From Vogesella sp. XCS3 (GTDB lineage Bacteria > Pseudomonadota > Gammaproteobacteria > Burkholderiales > Chromobacteriaceae), in the NCBI RefSeq assembly GCF_020616155.1, contig NZ_CP085530.1, positions 1,487,501 through 1,551,500 of the forward strand: a stretch of 64,000 nt of DNA, in the 5' to 3' direction. A model generated the notes under the pieces. The model saw only the letters and a program-made list of their open reading frames with translations. It was not told the origin of the DNA and searched no databases. The position numbers and the translations under genes are program-made. Shown in pieces: positions 1 through 7,850 of this stretch. How positions within the stretch are numbered: the stretch's first letter is position 1; every line of letters begins with the position of its first letter.

Positions 1-1079
1 ACCGTAAAGATACGGTCGAAGTTTTCCGGCAGGATCGGGCAATTACTGCGCCTCGGGCTGTTGTACAAGCCGTACAGCAGGCTGTAGTAAGGCTGGCCGG
101 TAGAAATGCACTCGATACTGGTGCCCTTGTACCCGTTCCAGGTCAATGCCCACGGTTCGTCTTCTTTCTCGCGGATCACCAGATAAGGGCCGGTCTTGTT
201 GCCATCACTGGCCCCGCCAAGCGGGCTAACACCGGAAATGATGAAACCGGCGTAAGTTTGCGCGCCATTGGCAGCATAGAACGTGTCTACCTTCACCCGC
301 ACGGTACTGCTGCTGTCCTTGCTGATACGGTAATCTGCAATGTGGTCTACGTCCCAGTCGCTACCGTCCTCAGAGTTTTCGAAGTTCACCCGGAAGCGGT
401 AGCAGTTTGGCCAGGTGCAGCTACTGTCGCTCTTGAACAGGTAGTAATCCACAATGGACATGGTGTTGGCACCCGAGCGCGCGTACGGGATAAACGTTAC
501 CGTCTGCTGCGAAAACTTCAGTTCGACCTTGGGCAAGGAGTTGGACAGCGCAATGGCAAAGGTACGAATGGCAGGCTTGCTCTTGCCGGCAGGCACGGTG
601 ACATCCACGAGTGGCTTGGTACGGGCGTAGTAAGCGGCCATCGCGCCATAGAACCCGCCTTGACGGGTAGGTTCTTCCGGCGAAATGCCGCGCACATTAA
701 AAGCACTGGCGAGCTTACCGGTTGGCAGGCCCACACTGTTATTGCTGCCAGCCACCTGACCGATCATGATGGTTTTCATCGCGCCGGCAAACTCCCTGTT
801 CCACAGCGTGCCAGCCAGGGTGCTAACGTTCAGATCGCTCATGCCGGATTCGGCCCCCATGCTCTCGAACGGCGAGCCGGGCAACTGACTATCAAATGAG
901 GACACCGCATCGCTAACCACGGTGATAAATGGTTTGGAGCACCAGTACTTGCCGGCATAGGGCTTGTAGCCGGCCCAGTTTTCCAGGAAATTGATGCCGA
1001 TATTGTTTTTATCGATAGTGCTATTGCTACCCGCAGTAAAGTAGAAAGGGCTGGTTTTTCCGGCGTAGTAGCGCAGTGC
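1..1079 (-). pseudogene. pilY1: PilY1-type pilus-tip adhesin, C-terminal fragment (split gene)
   Basis: The frame is open from the prophage end to the window edge. At the junction it reads ALRYYAGKTSPFYF, then continues with SSFDSQLPGSPFE and, near the window edge, NCPILPENFD, as in PilC/PilY1 proteins. The family sits at the type IV pilus tip or outer membrane and works in pilus extension, adhesion and twitching. The gene has no start here because a Mu-like prophage ends at 1080. The N-terminal part lies about 29 kb away at 30472-31049 on the same strand. The fragment continues beyond base 1, so its true end is not visible. Confidence 0.85.
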
Positions 1080-1175
1080 TGAAGCGCGCCGCGAAAATTG
1101 AGCGCCATTCTGCGCGATAAATGGGACAGTTTTCATTTTCCAGCATTTGCAAAGGAATTTCACTTTTACAGCTCA
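1080..1175 (-). other. Mu-like right-end terminal sequence with MuA-site-like boxes
   Basis: The sequence starts with the TG dinucleotide of Mu-type ends. TGAAGCG and CGCGAAAA follow, and a GCGATAAATG box lies about 36 bases in. Further inside, an AT-rich stretch with GGAATTTCAC resembles a second transposase site. Bases 1075-1079 (AGTGC) would be the 5-bp target duplication, but the matching left copy has been lost. The identification rests on memory of the Mu right-end sequence. Confidence 0.75.
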
Positions 1176-1195
1176 AAGGGGCCATTCGGCCCCTT
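1176..1195 (-). terminator. Hairpin after the methylase gene
   Basis: AAGGGGCC and GGCCCCTT form a perfect 8-bp stem with a 4-nt loop, 18 bases beyond the methylase stop codon. Only a short T run follows on the minus strand, so termination strength is uncertain. Confidence 0.55.
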
Positions 1196-1213
1196 CGTCG
1201 TTTCTGTCAGTGA

Positions 1214-1990
1214 TCACCAGTTGCGGATGATGAGCTCGCCCTTCCTGTCCTTGCTGCGGCCGGCACCGCCCACCGTGTAGTTGATGTCCACTCGGTCAAT
1301 GGTCAGTCCGTCGAACGCCTGGCGCATTTCCGGGATGTCGTTGACCGAGATGATCATGCGGCCCTGGATGGTCTTGGCCAGCTCGGCCATGCGCTGGTAC
1401 TGGTGCAGGCCGAAATCGACGCCGTAGCCTTCAGTGCCCCAGTATGGCGGGTCGCAATAGATCAGCGTGTGCTCGCGGTCGTACTTCCTGATGCAGTCTG
1501 CCCAGTCGAGGTTTTCGATGTAGGTACGGCTCAAGCGCAGGTGTGCGGCCGACAGGTCTTCTTCCAGGCGCAGCAGGTTCAGCTTGGGCGGGCTGGTGGT
1601 CGCCGTGCCGAACGATTGCGATTCGACCTTGCCGCCAAAGGCCATCTTCTGCAGGTAGAAGAACCGCGCGGCACGCTGGATGTCGGTCAGCGTTTCCTCG
1701 GGGGTGATCTGCAGCCACTTGAAGATTTGCCGCGAGGTCAACGCCCATTTGAATTGCCGGACGAACTCTTCCAGATGGTGGCGCACGACTCTATATAAGT
1801 TCACCAGCTCGCCGTTCACGTCGTTGATCACCTCGACCTTAGCCGGCTCTTTCAGGAAGTAGAGCGCGGCCGCACCGCAGAACGGCTCGACGTAGCAGGT
1901 GTGCTCCGGGAACAGCGGGAGAATGTGTTTTGCCAGGCGACGTTTACCGCCGATCCACGGCACGATGGGTGTTGCTGTTGCTTGTAACAT
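1214..1990 (-). CDS. DNA N6-adenine methyltransferase (D12 class), phage-encoded
   Basis: This 258-aa protein has the D12-class methyltransferase motifs: PWIGGKRRL near residues 11-19, EPFCG at 35-39 for AdoMet binding, an acidic residue in INDVN near 57, and the catalytic DPPY at 180-183. It should methylate adenine N6 in a short DNA target. The ATG at 1990 was chosen because AGAGG lies seven bases before it; a TTG at 2008 is a poorer choice. It is the last gene before the right end, where Mu carries its DNA-modifying com-mom genes, so protection from host restriction is likely. Target specificity cannot be read from sequence. Confidence 0.88.
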   Translation of the reverse strand: MLQATATPIVPWIGGKRRLAKHILPLFPEHTCYVEPFCGAAALYFLKEPAKVEVINDVNGELVNLYRVVRHHLEEFVRQFKWALTSRQIFKWLQITPEETLTDIQRAARFFYLQKMAFGGKVESQSFGTATTSPPKLNLLRLEEDLSAAHLRLSRTYIENLDWADCIRKYDREHTLIYCDPPYWGTEGYGVDFGLHQYQRMAELAKTIQGRMIISVNDIPEMRQAFDGLTIDRVDINYTVGGAGRSKDRKGELIIRNW

Positions 1991-2098
1991 CTGCAAGCCT
2001 CTTTCCAAATGTGAAAATCACCGATAGGCTTACCGAACCGTGGGCCTACGGTAGGCAGCCTTGGGATGACTTGCAGGCTATCTCTGCGGGTCAGCTGG

Positions 2099-2126
2099 CC
2101 GGGCGGGTGCTCCAACACCCACCCGG
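2099..2126 (-). other. Imperfect hairpin between methylase and metallopeptidase genes
   Basis: CCGGG-GGGTG pairs with CACCC-CCCGG around a 6-nt loop with one internal mismatch. It lies 17 bases after the stop of the metallopeptidase gene. There is no T run on the minus strand, so it may be a weak terminator or an RNA structure controlling the methylase. The rest of 1991-2142 shows only a small GCCTACGGTAGGC palindrome. Confidence 0.4.
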
Positions 2127-2142
2127 TCGCTGTCTTCTCTTC

Positions 2143-2568
2143 CTACGCGCTCAACAAGCGGCGCGCGTCGTTGTAGTGCAATCCCAACTTGTAGCGGGGA
2201 CTCATCAGCCGGGCAACGGCGTCATCCAGGCTCAGGCCGTGCCGCATCTGCACCCGGTAGGCCTGCACCTCACTCCACAGCCGGTGCGATGCACACAAGG
2301 CGTAACCCAGCGAGTGCGCGGCCATGCCGGCTGGGGCGACAGCAAGGGTCAGGCTCCAGTGGCAGCCACCCACCAGCGCGAGCAGCGCTACCAGCAGCAT
2401 GCCCACCATGCCCTCCTGGTACCACTGGATCACATGCTGGTACTCGTGGGCATGGATGCCGGCGTCGGCGCGGTACTCGGGGCGGATGCGCACGATTGGC
2501 CCGTTGGCCGTGCCGCCCACCCCGGAGGGCAGGCGGTCGGTATAGATCACCCAGTGGCGCAATCTCAC
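2143..2568 (-). CDS. Small membrane-associated zinc metallopeptidase-like phage protein
   Basis: The 141-aa product contains HEYQH at residues 41-45, a match to the HExxH zinc motif. A hydrophobic stretch at about 54-90 is followed by SEVQAYR, where the glutamate at about 100 could be the third zinc ligand. The GTG start overlaps the stop of the upstream tail chaperone gene by four bases (GTGA), which indicates translational coupling. It lies between the fibre genes and the methylase, in the usual accessory position at the right end of Mu-like phages. The fold resembles small phage and DUF4157-like peptidases, but substrate and role are unknown. Confidence 0.6.
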   Translation of the reverse strand: MRLRHWVIYTDRLPSGVGGTANGPIVRIRPEYRADAGIHAHEYQHVIQWYQEGMVGMLLVALLALVGGCHWSLTLAVAPAGMAAHSLGYALCASHRLWSEVQAYRVQMRHGLSLDDAVARLMSPRYKLGLHYNDARRLLSA

Positions 2569-2789
2569 GGCTTCACCGGCCAGACGACGTTGTCCAGGTC
2601 TTCGGCGGCTTCGGGCAGATCACGCAGCGCCTGACGGTAAGTGGCCCAGGCGGTCTTCTGTTCTGCGGTCAGCGGGGCATCCGGCATTTGAGTCCAATCG
2701 CACTCCCGCAGCAACAGACTACGGCGCTGACGTAGTTCAATGAGCTTGGCTTCACGGAATGCGGCCACGACTTGAGGGGTAATCTCCAT
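2565..2789 (-). CDS. Tail fibre assembly chaperone (Phage_tail_APC-like)
   Basis: This 74-aa protein has the pattern RxxLLxxxDWTQ, then DAPLTAEQKTAW and YRQALRDLP, typical of small tail-assembly chaperones encoded just after fibre genes in contractile-tailed phages. Such proteins help fold or attach the fibre. The ATG at 2789 follows GGAGG by five bases and comes one base after the stop of the fibre gene at 2791. A GTG twelve bases upstream is in frame but poorly placed. Confidence 0.8.
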   Translation of the reverse strand: MEITPQVVAAFREAKLIELRQRRSLLLRECDWTQMPDAPLTAEQKTAWATYRQALRDLPEAAEDLDNVVWPVKP

Positions 2790-2790
2790 C

Positions 2791-3420
2791 TCAACCTCCA
2801 CGGATGTAATTGTTGGCGATCATCGCAGCAGCGACGGCTGTCATCGCATCGATTCGAATATCGTTTGCCGGGCTTGGATCGTCATGAACCAGATTCGCCA
2901 GATCCTGCGAAAACACATCAACGAGCGCCGGGTATGATGTAGTGACGGTGTAGTGACGGTCACCGAGCAGCCAGACAACGCATCGCTGCCCGAAGACGGA
3001 CAAGGCAAAGTCGGCGACCGGAGACTGCGCAAAGACTGAATATGCAAATGAAACTGGAATTAAACGGGGAGGTAGCCCCCCCCACTCGCCATTTACCCCT
3101 TGTAGGCTCAATAGGAGGGCACCGTTAGACATGCCGTACTTGTCGCTATCACTATGAATGTAACGCAAGATGTTTATCTGTCCCAAGAATCTCCTGGGCA
3201 GATCAATCAGCACCGGATACCATTTGTTATTAGCACCGCCAACGTAGATTTCTTTCGAGAACGCATTGGCGAACTGGTCGTTCGCACCGTTCTTCCAGGC
3301 ATCCAGCTCAGCTTTCTTCGCTTCCACCTTGGCATCAATGGCGGCCATTTTCCCGGCCACCTCGCTTGTCAAGTCACTTGCCGCCTTTACGAGCGCGCCA
3401 ACCTGTTGTTCGAGACTCAT
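2791..3420 (-). CDS. Distal tail fibre / receptor-binding protein
   Basis: This 209-aa protein has a helical N-terminal half (about residues 5-50, rich in A, K and E, probably a trimeric coiled coil). A globular part begins around YVGGANNKWYPV, a pattern seen in phage fibre tips. AAAGGAG lies seven bases before the ATG at 3420. Its position between the fibre N-terminal protein and the fibre chaperone supports a receptor-binding role. Codons for EWGG contain a run of eight G (3076-3083 on the complement), which could slip. Receptor unknown. Confidence 0.65.
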   Translation of the reverse strand: MSLEQQVGALVKAASDLTSEVAGKMAAIDAKVEAKKAELDAWKNGANDQFANAFSKEIYVGGANNKWYPVLIDLPRRFLGQINILRYIHSDSDKYGMSNGALLLSLQGVNGEWGGLPPRLIPVSFAYSVFAQSPVADFALSVFGQRCVVWLLGDRHYTVTTSYPALVDVFSQDLANLVHDDPSPANDIRIDAMTAVAAAMIANNYIRGG

Positions 3421-3432
3421 GTGCATACTCCT

Positions 3433-4146
3433 TTACTGCTTGTTGAGAACTGGCTGCAGCACGATACGCTGCAAGTTGATTAGGGCGGCAGCCTGGGCTG
3501 TCGCCAGTGCGGTCTGCGCGGTGTGATGCTCCTGCTCAAGCGTGCGAAGCTGACGCAATGCAACGTCCGTTTCGGCATGAGCCTTGTCGTGCTCTGCCAA
3601 GCGCTGATCGATAGTGGCCAGGTGATCTGCTTGCTCGCTGGCTTTGTCATCACGCTTGAGCCCGCGCTGCATTTCACTGATTTGTGCGATGGCCAGCGCG
3701 GTGTATTCCTCGGCCATCGCCAGCGACAGCCCGGCTCCGGTCGACTGCACCGTGACGCTGTCCGCCGGTACCGCCGACAAAGTGAGGTCGTAGGCCAGCA
3801 GCAGGTCGACGCCGGCCGCTTTGTAGGCCAATGGCTTGTTCGGGTCGCTCCAGATCGCCAGCGTGGTGCCGTCGCTGAGGATGAACGCGACCTCACGCAC
3901 CCAGAACTCGGCGTTGCCATCCGCCAGAGCGGTCAGGTGGATCTGGCGCGAGGTCAGGCGCTTGCCATCGGCCACCGGGTAGCGGGCGCGCTCGGACTGC
4001 AGCCGCGTCATACCCTGGTTCGGGGTGTACGCGGCGTCGCCGAGGGCGATGTGGGTGATCTGGGCCGACACGCCGTCGTTCGACGCGCGCCAGATCGCGT
4101 TGAGGCCGGCCTCGGTGATGATCGGCAAAAGTGGCGTACTACTCAT
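3433..4146 (-). CDS. Tail fibre protein, N-terminal baseplate-attachment type (P2 H-like, DUF3751)
   Basis: The 237-aa protein begins with the conserved fibre N-terminus (TEAGLNAIWRASNDG, then THIALGD and REVAFILSDGTTLAIWS), the domain that fixes fibres to a P2-type baseplate. Residues 150-237 look like a coiled coil. The ATG at 4146 overlaps the stop of the gpI-like gene by four bases. It is much shorter than P2 gpH, so the fibre is probably completed by the separate protein encoded at 2791-3420. Confidence 0.8.
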   Translation of the reverse strand: MSSTPLLPIITEAGLNAIWRASNDGVSAQITHIALGDAAYTPNQGMTRLQSERARYPVADGKRLTSRQIHLTALADGNAEFWVREVAFILSDGTTLAIWSDPNKPLAYKAAGVDLLLAYDLTLSAVPADSVTVQSTGAGLSLAMAEEYTALAIAQISEMQRGLKRDDKASEQADHLATIDQRLAEHDKAHAETDVALRQLRTLEQEHHTAQTALATAQAAALINLQRIVLQPVLNKQ

Positions 4147-4904
4147 TGGGCCTCCATGGATACGCGAATGATGGACAGCGGCCGCGCCGCGTTGGCGAGC
4201 CGCACAGGGTTGAGGGCGGCGGTCGGTTGCACGGCGGACGGCGTGCCGCTGACGCGGGCGACAGCGGCAGCCTGGCCAACACTGGCGAACCGCAAGGGCT
4301 GCTGCGCCGGCGTCGGTTGGACTGGCTGAACCTCGCTGCTCCAGCGGCCAACTGCTGCGCCCTGACTTGCGCAGGCAATCTGCAGGGGCTGGTCGAAACG
4401 CACGCCCACCTTGAAGTCGAAGCTGGAACGCACCGGCTTGACCATGTCGACCATGCGCTGTAGCCGCTCGTACAGCTCGGCCGTCAGTACTGGCGCGCCA
4501 GGCAACAAATTGCTGTTGACCCAGGCAGTCAGCGCGAAGGTATACGGCGCGGCCGGCTGCTGCTGCTGCCACCACTCCACCAGTTCCACGTCCACGTTCA
4601 GTACGCCGAACACTTCCTTCACCGCCCACACCGTGCCTTTGTAGCGGTGCAGCTCGACGGCCCGCTTGATCAGGCTGCGGCGCTGGTCGTCGGTGTTGGC
4701 CAGCAGCCAACCTTCGTCGCCCATCACATGCATTTGCTCGGCCAGTACCGGCAGCAGGTCGGCGCCGACCAGGTCGACCAGGTAAACCAGCAATGCCGAC
4801 AGGTCGAGCTGAGAAAAGCGCTCGGTCAGGGTAGTGAGCGGGCCGAAGCGCGGGTCGTTGGCCAGCACGTTGGGCACGGCTGTCTGCTGTAGTCGATTAG
4901 CCAT
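4143..4904 (-). CDS. Baseplate/tail protein I (P2 gpI family)
   Basis: The 253-aa protein has the gpI family core: LPVLAEQMHVMGDEGW, then RRSLIKRAVELHRYKGTVWA and VDMVKPVRSSF. P2 gpI is a baseplate wedge component acting with J and W. The ATG at 4904 has a strong AGGAGG five bases upstream and overlaps the end of the J gene. The last 80 residues, rich in Q, A and V, extend beyond the usual domain and may contact the fibre. Confidence 0.85.
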   Translation of the reverse strand: MANRLQQTAVPNVLANDPRFGPLTTLTERFSQLDLSALLVYLVDLVGADLLPVLAEQMHVMGDEGWLLANTDDQRRSLIKRAVELHRYKGTVWAVKEVFGVLNVDVELVEWWQQQQPAAPYTFALTAWVNSNLLPGAPVLTAELYERLQRMVDMVKPVRSSFDFKVGVRFDQPLQIACASQGAAVGRWSSEVQPVQPTPAQQPLRFASVGQAAAVARVSGTPSAVQPTAALNPVRLANAARPLSIIRVSMEAQ

Positions 4905-6045
4905 TGGTACCTCCTGCCAGCTCCACACTGATCCCGGTGCAATGTGCCCAGCCTTCGGGCGGTACCGCCAGTGCCTGCATCGGCGCCAACAGCTCTACCT
5001 GGTACACGCCGGGCACAGACAGCACCGCCACGATCTGCGATGGGACCGGGTCGCGGCCGAGGGCTGCGGACTGGGTGAGCGCGTAAGCTGCAGCCGCGTC
5101 GTGAGCAGCGTCCAAGGTGGTGCTGGCATCAGCACTGGTGAACAGAGTCAGGCGAGCGCGGATCGCGTAGGGGTATTCCACTGGTGGCAGCACTTCGACC
5201 AAGTCGGTCATCGGCCGCGTCTTGTCGGCGCTGCAGGTGGCGGTGACCGCTGCCAAGATGGGGGCACCCGGCAAGCCGGACTTCACAAGCGGGAACAGCC
5301 GCACTACGCCGGCAGGGACAGCGTTCTGCGAGACCAGCTGGCCGTTCTGTATCACCAGCTGCGGGCCCACCACCGCCACGTCGACAATGTCTTGGTGCGC
5401 GCGCAGGGCGTGATGGCGGTACGCCAGGCGGCTGCCGGCAACGGTGAACGACTCGGGGGCCAAGCGGATGCGATCGCGCAGGCGGTCGTCGGTTTCCTCG
5501 TCAGCCCCGCCCAGCGTCACGCCGAGGTTGGCCACCGTATCGACGTCGACACCCACGTCGTCGACCAGCGCATTCACCTGGCCCTGCAAGTAGCCGTTGG
5601 CGGCCGAGCCGGGCTCGACCGCTATCACGGCCAGGTCGGCATAGGTAGCGGCGGCCGGGACGATGATTTGGGCTTCGGTCTGGAACTGCACGCCGCTGCC
5701 GGTCTCGACGCGGGTCTCGGCGGGGATGGCCAGGCTACTTGCCAGGGCTTCGGTGAAGATCAGGCGCACGGTGCAGCGGGCGCTTTGTGCCGGCAGCCGG
5801 CTTACCCCCACCAACTCGCCCAGGTAGTCCAGCATCGGGGCGCGGGCGAAGGCCACCAGGTTCTGGCGGCCAGTGTCGTTGATGGCGGCGCGGGTGACGC
5901 TCTCGCGGTAGGCAATCAGGTCGATCATCAGGCGGTCGACATGGGCCGGGTACAGCGTTTTGCCGGTCATCGCCTCGTAGGCGCTGATCAGCTCCTGGGT
6001 GACCGCTGTCGGGTCGTCTGGAATGAACTTGGGGAGGTCGCTCAC
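4897..6045 (-). CDS. Baseplate assembly protein J
   Basis: The 382-aa protein matches the Baseplate_J family: YEAMTGKTLYPAHVDRL, LVAFARAPMLDYLGELVGV and AGSRLAYRHHALRAHQDIVDV. In P2-type tails it forms the baseplate wedge with W and I. Its length is slightly over P2 gpJ (about 302 aa), with an extra C-terminal domain. The start overlaps the stop of the W gene by four bases. Confidence 0.88.
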   Translation of the reverse strand: MSDLPKFIPDDPTAVTQELISAYEAMTGKTLYPAHVDRLMIDLIAYRESVTRAAINDTGRQNLVAFARAPMLDYLGELVGVSRLPAQSARCTVRLIFTEALASSLAIPAETRVETGSGVQFQTEAQIIVPAAATYADLAVIAVEPGSAANGYLQGQVNALVDDVGVDVDTVANLGVTLGGADEETDDRLRDRIRLAPESFTVAGSRLAYRHHALRAHQDIVDVAVVGPQLVIQNGQLVSQNAVPAGVVRLFPLVKSGLPGAPILAAVTATCSADKTRPMTDLVEVLPPVEYPYAIRARLTLFTSADASTTLDAAHDAAAAYALTQSAALGRDPVPSQIVAVLSVPGVYQVELLAPMQALAVPPEGWAHCTGISVELAGGTNG

Positions 6046-6407
6046 AGCGCTACCTCCGTCTCGATCTGTACGCCGTTGGCCAGGCGTGATTGCACACGCA
6101 GGCGGACGTGGCCAGGCGTGAGATGGTCGAACAGTACGCGCTCGACGGTGACACGCGGCTCGCCGTAGAGCGGGTCGCTGATGGCCTCTACCACCTCGCG
6201 CACCACGTGCGGCCGAGCGCGGTCCACCGGGTAATCGAGATACTGGTGCAGCTTGCTGCCAAACTGCGGGCGCAGCGGGTCGGCGCCCTTGGGCGTCCGC
6301 AGGATCACGCGGATAGCCTGGTGGATGTCGTCGAAGTTTTCGACGACGCCGTCCCCGCCAAGGGCGGGCTGCCAGTGCAGTGAGGAGATATCAGATAGCC
6401 GGGTCAT
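6042..6407 (-). CDS. Baseplate protein W (gp25/GPW family)
   Basis: The 121-aa protein has the gp25-like core: IHQAIRVILRTPKGADPLRPQFGSKL, followed by a beta-rich C-terminus. The family forms the inner baseplate ring of contractile tails and is related to T4 gp25. It overlaps the J gene by four bases. Its ribosome binding site is weak, perhaps because a cargo gene now separates it from the V gene with which it would normally be contiguous. Confidence 0.86.
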   Translation of the reverse strand: MTRLSDISSLHWQPALGGDGVVENFDDIHQAIRVILRTPKGADPLRPQFGSKLHQYLDYPVDRARPHVVREVVEAISDPLYGEPRVTVERVLFDHLTPGHVRLRVQSRLANGVQIETEVAL

Positions 6408-6476
6408 GGCGACATGGTGCCGCCGTGACCGGCCGGGGGATATTAAAGAGGTTTAAGGCTTGTCAGTATGTCCACG

Positions 6477-7097
6477 CTATAGCCCTACTACTGAGGCACC
6501 CATTGCTTTGAATGCCTCGCCTGCTTGCTTGTTTACGAGGAGGGTCACACCAATGAACTCACAGTGCTCGACTGTACAATTCTCAAACACCAACACTCCT
6601 GTGAGGTATGTGTTCTCCGGGAGCACCACAAGACTTCCCGCCTCTATAAACCCACTGTGCACGTAGGATCCACCAAGTATGGCTATCGCACCCGGGCCTA
6701 CGATCTTGCACCGTTTGAATAGTTTGTGTGAGTGAAGCTGCTTTCGAGGGAGGTAAAGGTCTGGCAGGTAAATGATTTGATCGGTAAAGCTTTCCGCTAA
6801 CGGGTTGATACTGGTTCTCGGCTGCGTCAACGTTTGAAAGTAAGCGGACTCCGCAGACCGAAGGTTACCCAGCTTCACCAGAAAGAAGATGAGCGAGACA
6901 ATACCAGCGGCAAAAAGCCCTATTGCCATCCACGCTAGTGGCCCGAGGGCAGAAAAGAGTTGAGATCCTTTTGCGAGTAAACCTGCCGTAGTGCCGCCAC
7001 CAACTACAACCATCAGGGTGATGATCCGCCAAGCCCATTCGGCCGCCGATAAGTGGCTTTCAAAGATTCCAGTCCATTCGAAAAATTTCTTCATCAT
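6477..7097 (-). CDS. Unknown membrane protein with solenoid-like C-terminus (moron inserted between V and W)
   Basis: I do not recognise this 206-aa protein. Two hydrophobic segments (about residues 25-45 and 53-75) are followed by a short linker. From about 110 on there are repeated short beta-like units (FKRCKIVGPGAIAILGG, FENCTVEHCEFIGVTLL) suggesting a small beta-solenoid. DNA here is visibly AT-richer than its neighbours, and gaps of 69 and 111 bp flank the gene where V and W would normally almost touch. It is probably lysogenic cargo with its own promoter. The start may be the second ATG at 7094. Confidence 0.75.
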   Translation of the reverse strand: MMKKFFEWTGIFESHLSAAEWAWRIITLMVVVGGGTTAGLLAKGSQLFSALGPLAWMAIGLFAAGIVSLIFFLVKLGNLRSAESAYFQTLTQPRTSINPLAESFTDQIIYLPDLYLPRKQLHSHKLFKRCKIVGPGAIAILGGSYVHSGFIEAGSLVVLPENTYLTGVLVFENCTVEHCEFIGVTLLVNKQAGEAFKAMGASVVGL

Positions 7098-7208
7098 TAT
7101 TTTCCCATCTGCAGAGCAAAACTGAGCGTATGTAGATGGTATTCTGAATGCTTAGGGTGGTCTATCGTAGTATCTCATTTGCTTCAATCGGTTAATTTAG
7201 GGCGCTGC

Positions 7209-7850
7209 TCAATGTGAGTGGTGGTTGGAGTTCCCGCCACCATCCATCACGCTACCGCTGGCGTGGATATTGCCGTCAACCTGGACGTTACCATCGACCT
7301 GCACGCCACCGCTGATTGTGGCGGCCGCACCAGCGCCACCAGAGCCGGCCATGCCGCCCTGATAGGTCAGTTTGCCCTTGACCAGCAGATTGCCGGTGGT
7401 TTCGGTGTCCGGGGTGTCGATCGTGACCTTGGTGCCAGCCTTGAGCAGGATCTCCGCGCCGACTTCGACGATCACCTTCTGGATGCCGCCCTTGACCGTC
7501 AGCACATGGCTGGCGCGGTCGTATTCCAGCTCGGTGTCGTCGGCAAAGCGGCGGTGCCATTTGTCGCGGCTGGCCACCGGCACCGCGTCGGCCTCGGAGA
7601 AGATGGCACCCAGCACCACCCCGTCTTCGCCTCGCGCATCCAGCAGCACTGCCACGTGCTCGCCCAGGTCGGGCAGCCAGTAGTCCTTATCGCGCTTGCT
7701 CTTGCGTGTCAGCACGGGCAGCCAGGCGGTGCGCAGGTTGTCCAGCTCGGGCAGGCGCACCCGCACGCGCATGGTCTTTTCGTCGACGGCGGCCACGGTG
7801 CCGAACTTCAGGGTCGAGCCGGCTTCGGTAAAGGTCTCGTTCATGGTCAT
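7209..7850 (-). CDS. Baseplate spike protein V
   Basis: The 213-aa protein has the OB-fold start typical of P2 gpV (FGTVAAVDEKTMRVRVRLPE, then LPDLGEHVAVLLD). A beta-helical region of VDGNVQVDGNIH-type repeats follows. It ends in HHSH; a terminal HxH is the iron-binding apex of contractile-tail spikes. It is the membrane-piercing tip. The start overlaps the D gene stop (ATGA). Confidence 0.88.
   Translation of the reverse strand: MTMNETFTEAGSTLKFGTVAAVDEKTMRVRVRLPELDNLRTAWLPVLTRKSKRDKDYWLPDLGEHVAVLLDARGEDGVVLGAIFSEADAVPVASRDKWHRRFADDTELEYDRASHVLTVKGGIQKVIVEVGAEILLKAGTKVTIDTPDTETTGNLLVKGKLTYQGGMAGSGGAGAAATISGGVQVDGNVQVDGNIHASGSVMDGGGNSNHHSH

Noticed and set aside
258..899. A 213-codon plus-strand open frame at the window start
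   Set aside because: It is antisense to the pilY1 fragment, whose reading frame is convincingly PilY1-like.
3433..4710. A 425-codon frame for the fibre gene
   Set aside because: The upstream 188 codons run antisense-like through the gpI gene in another frame. The ATG at 4146, coupled by ATGA, is the true start.
4834..6168. A 444-codon plus-strand open frame
   Set aside because: It is antisense to the J and I baseplate genes, whose families are clear. Low-quality composition.
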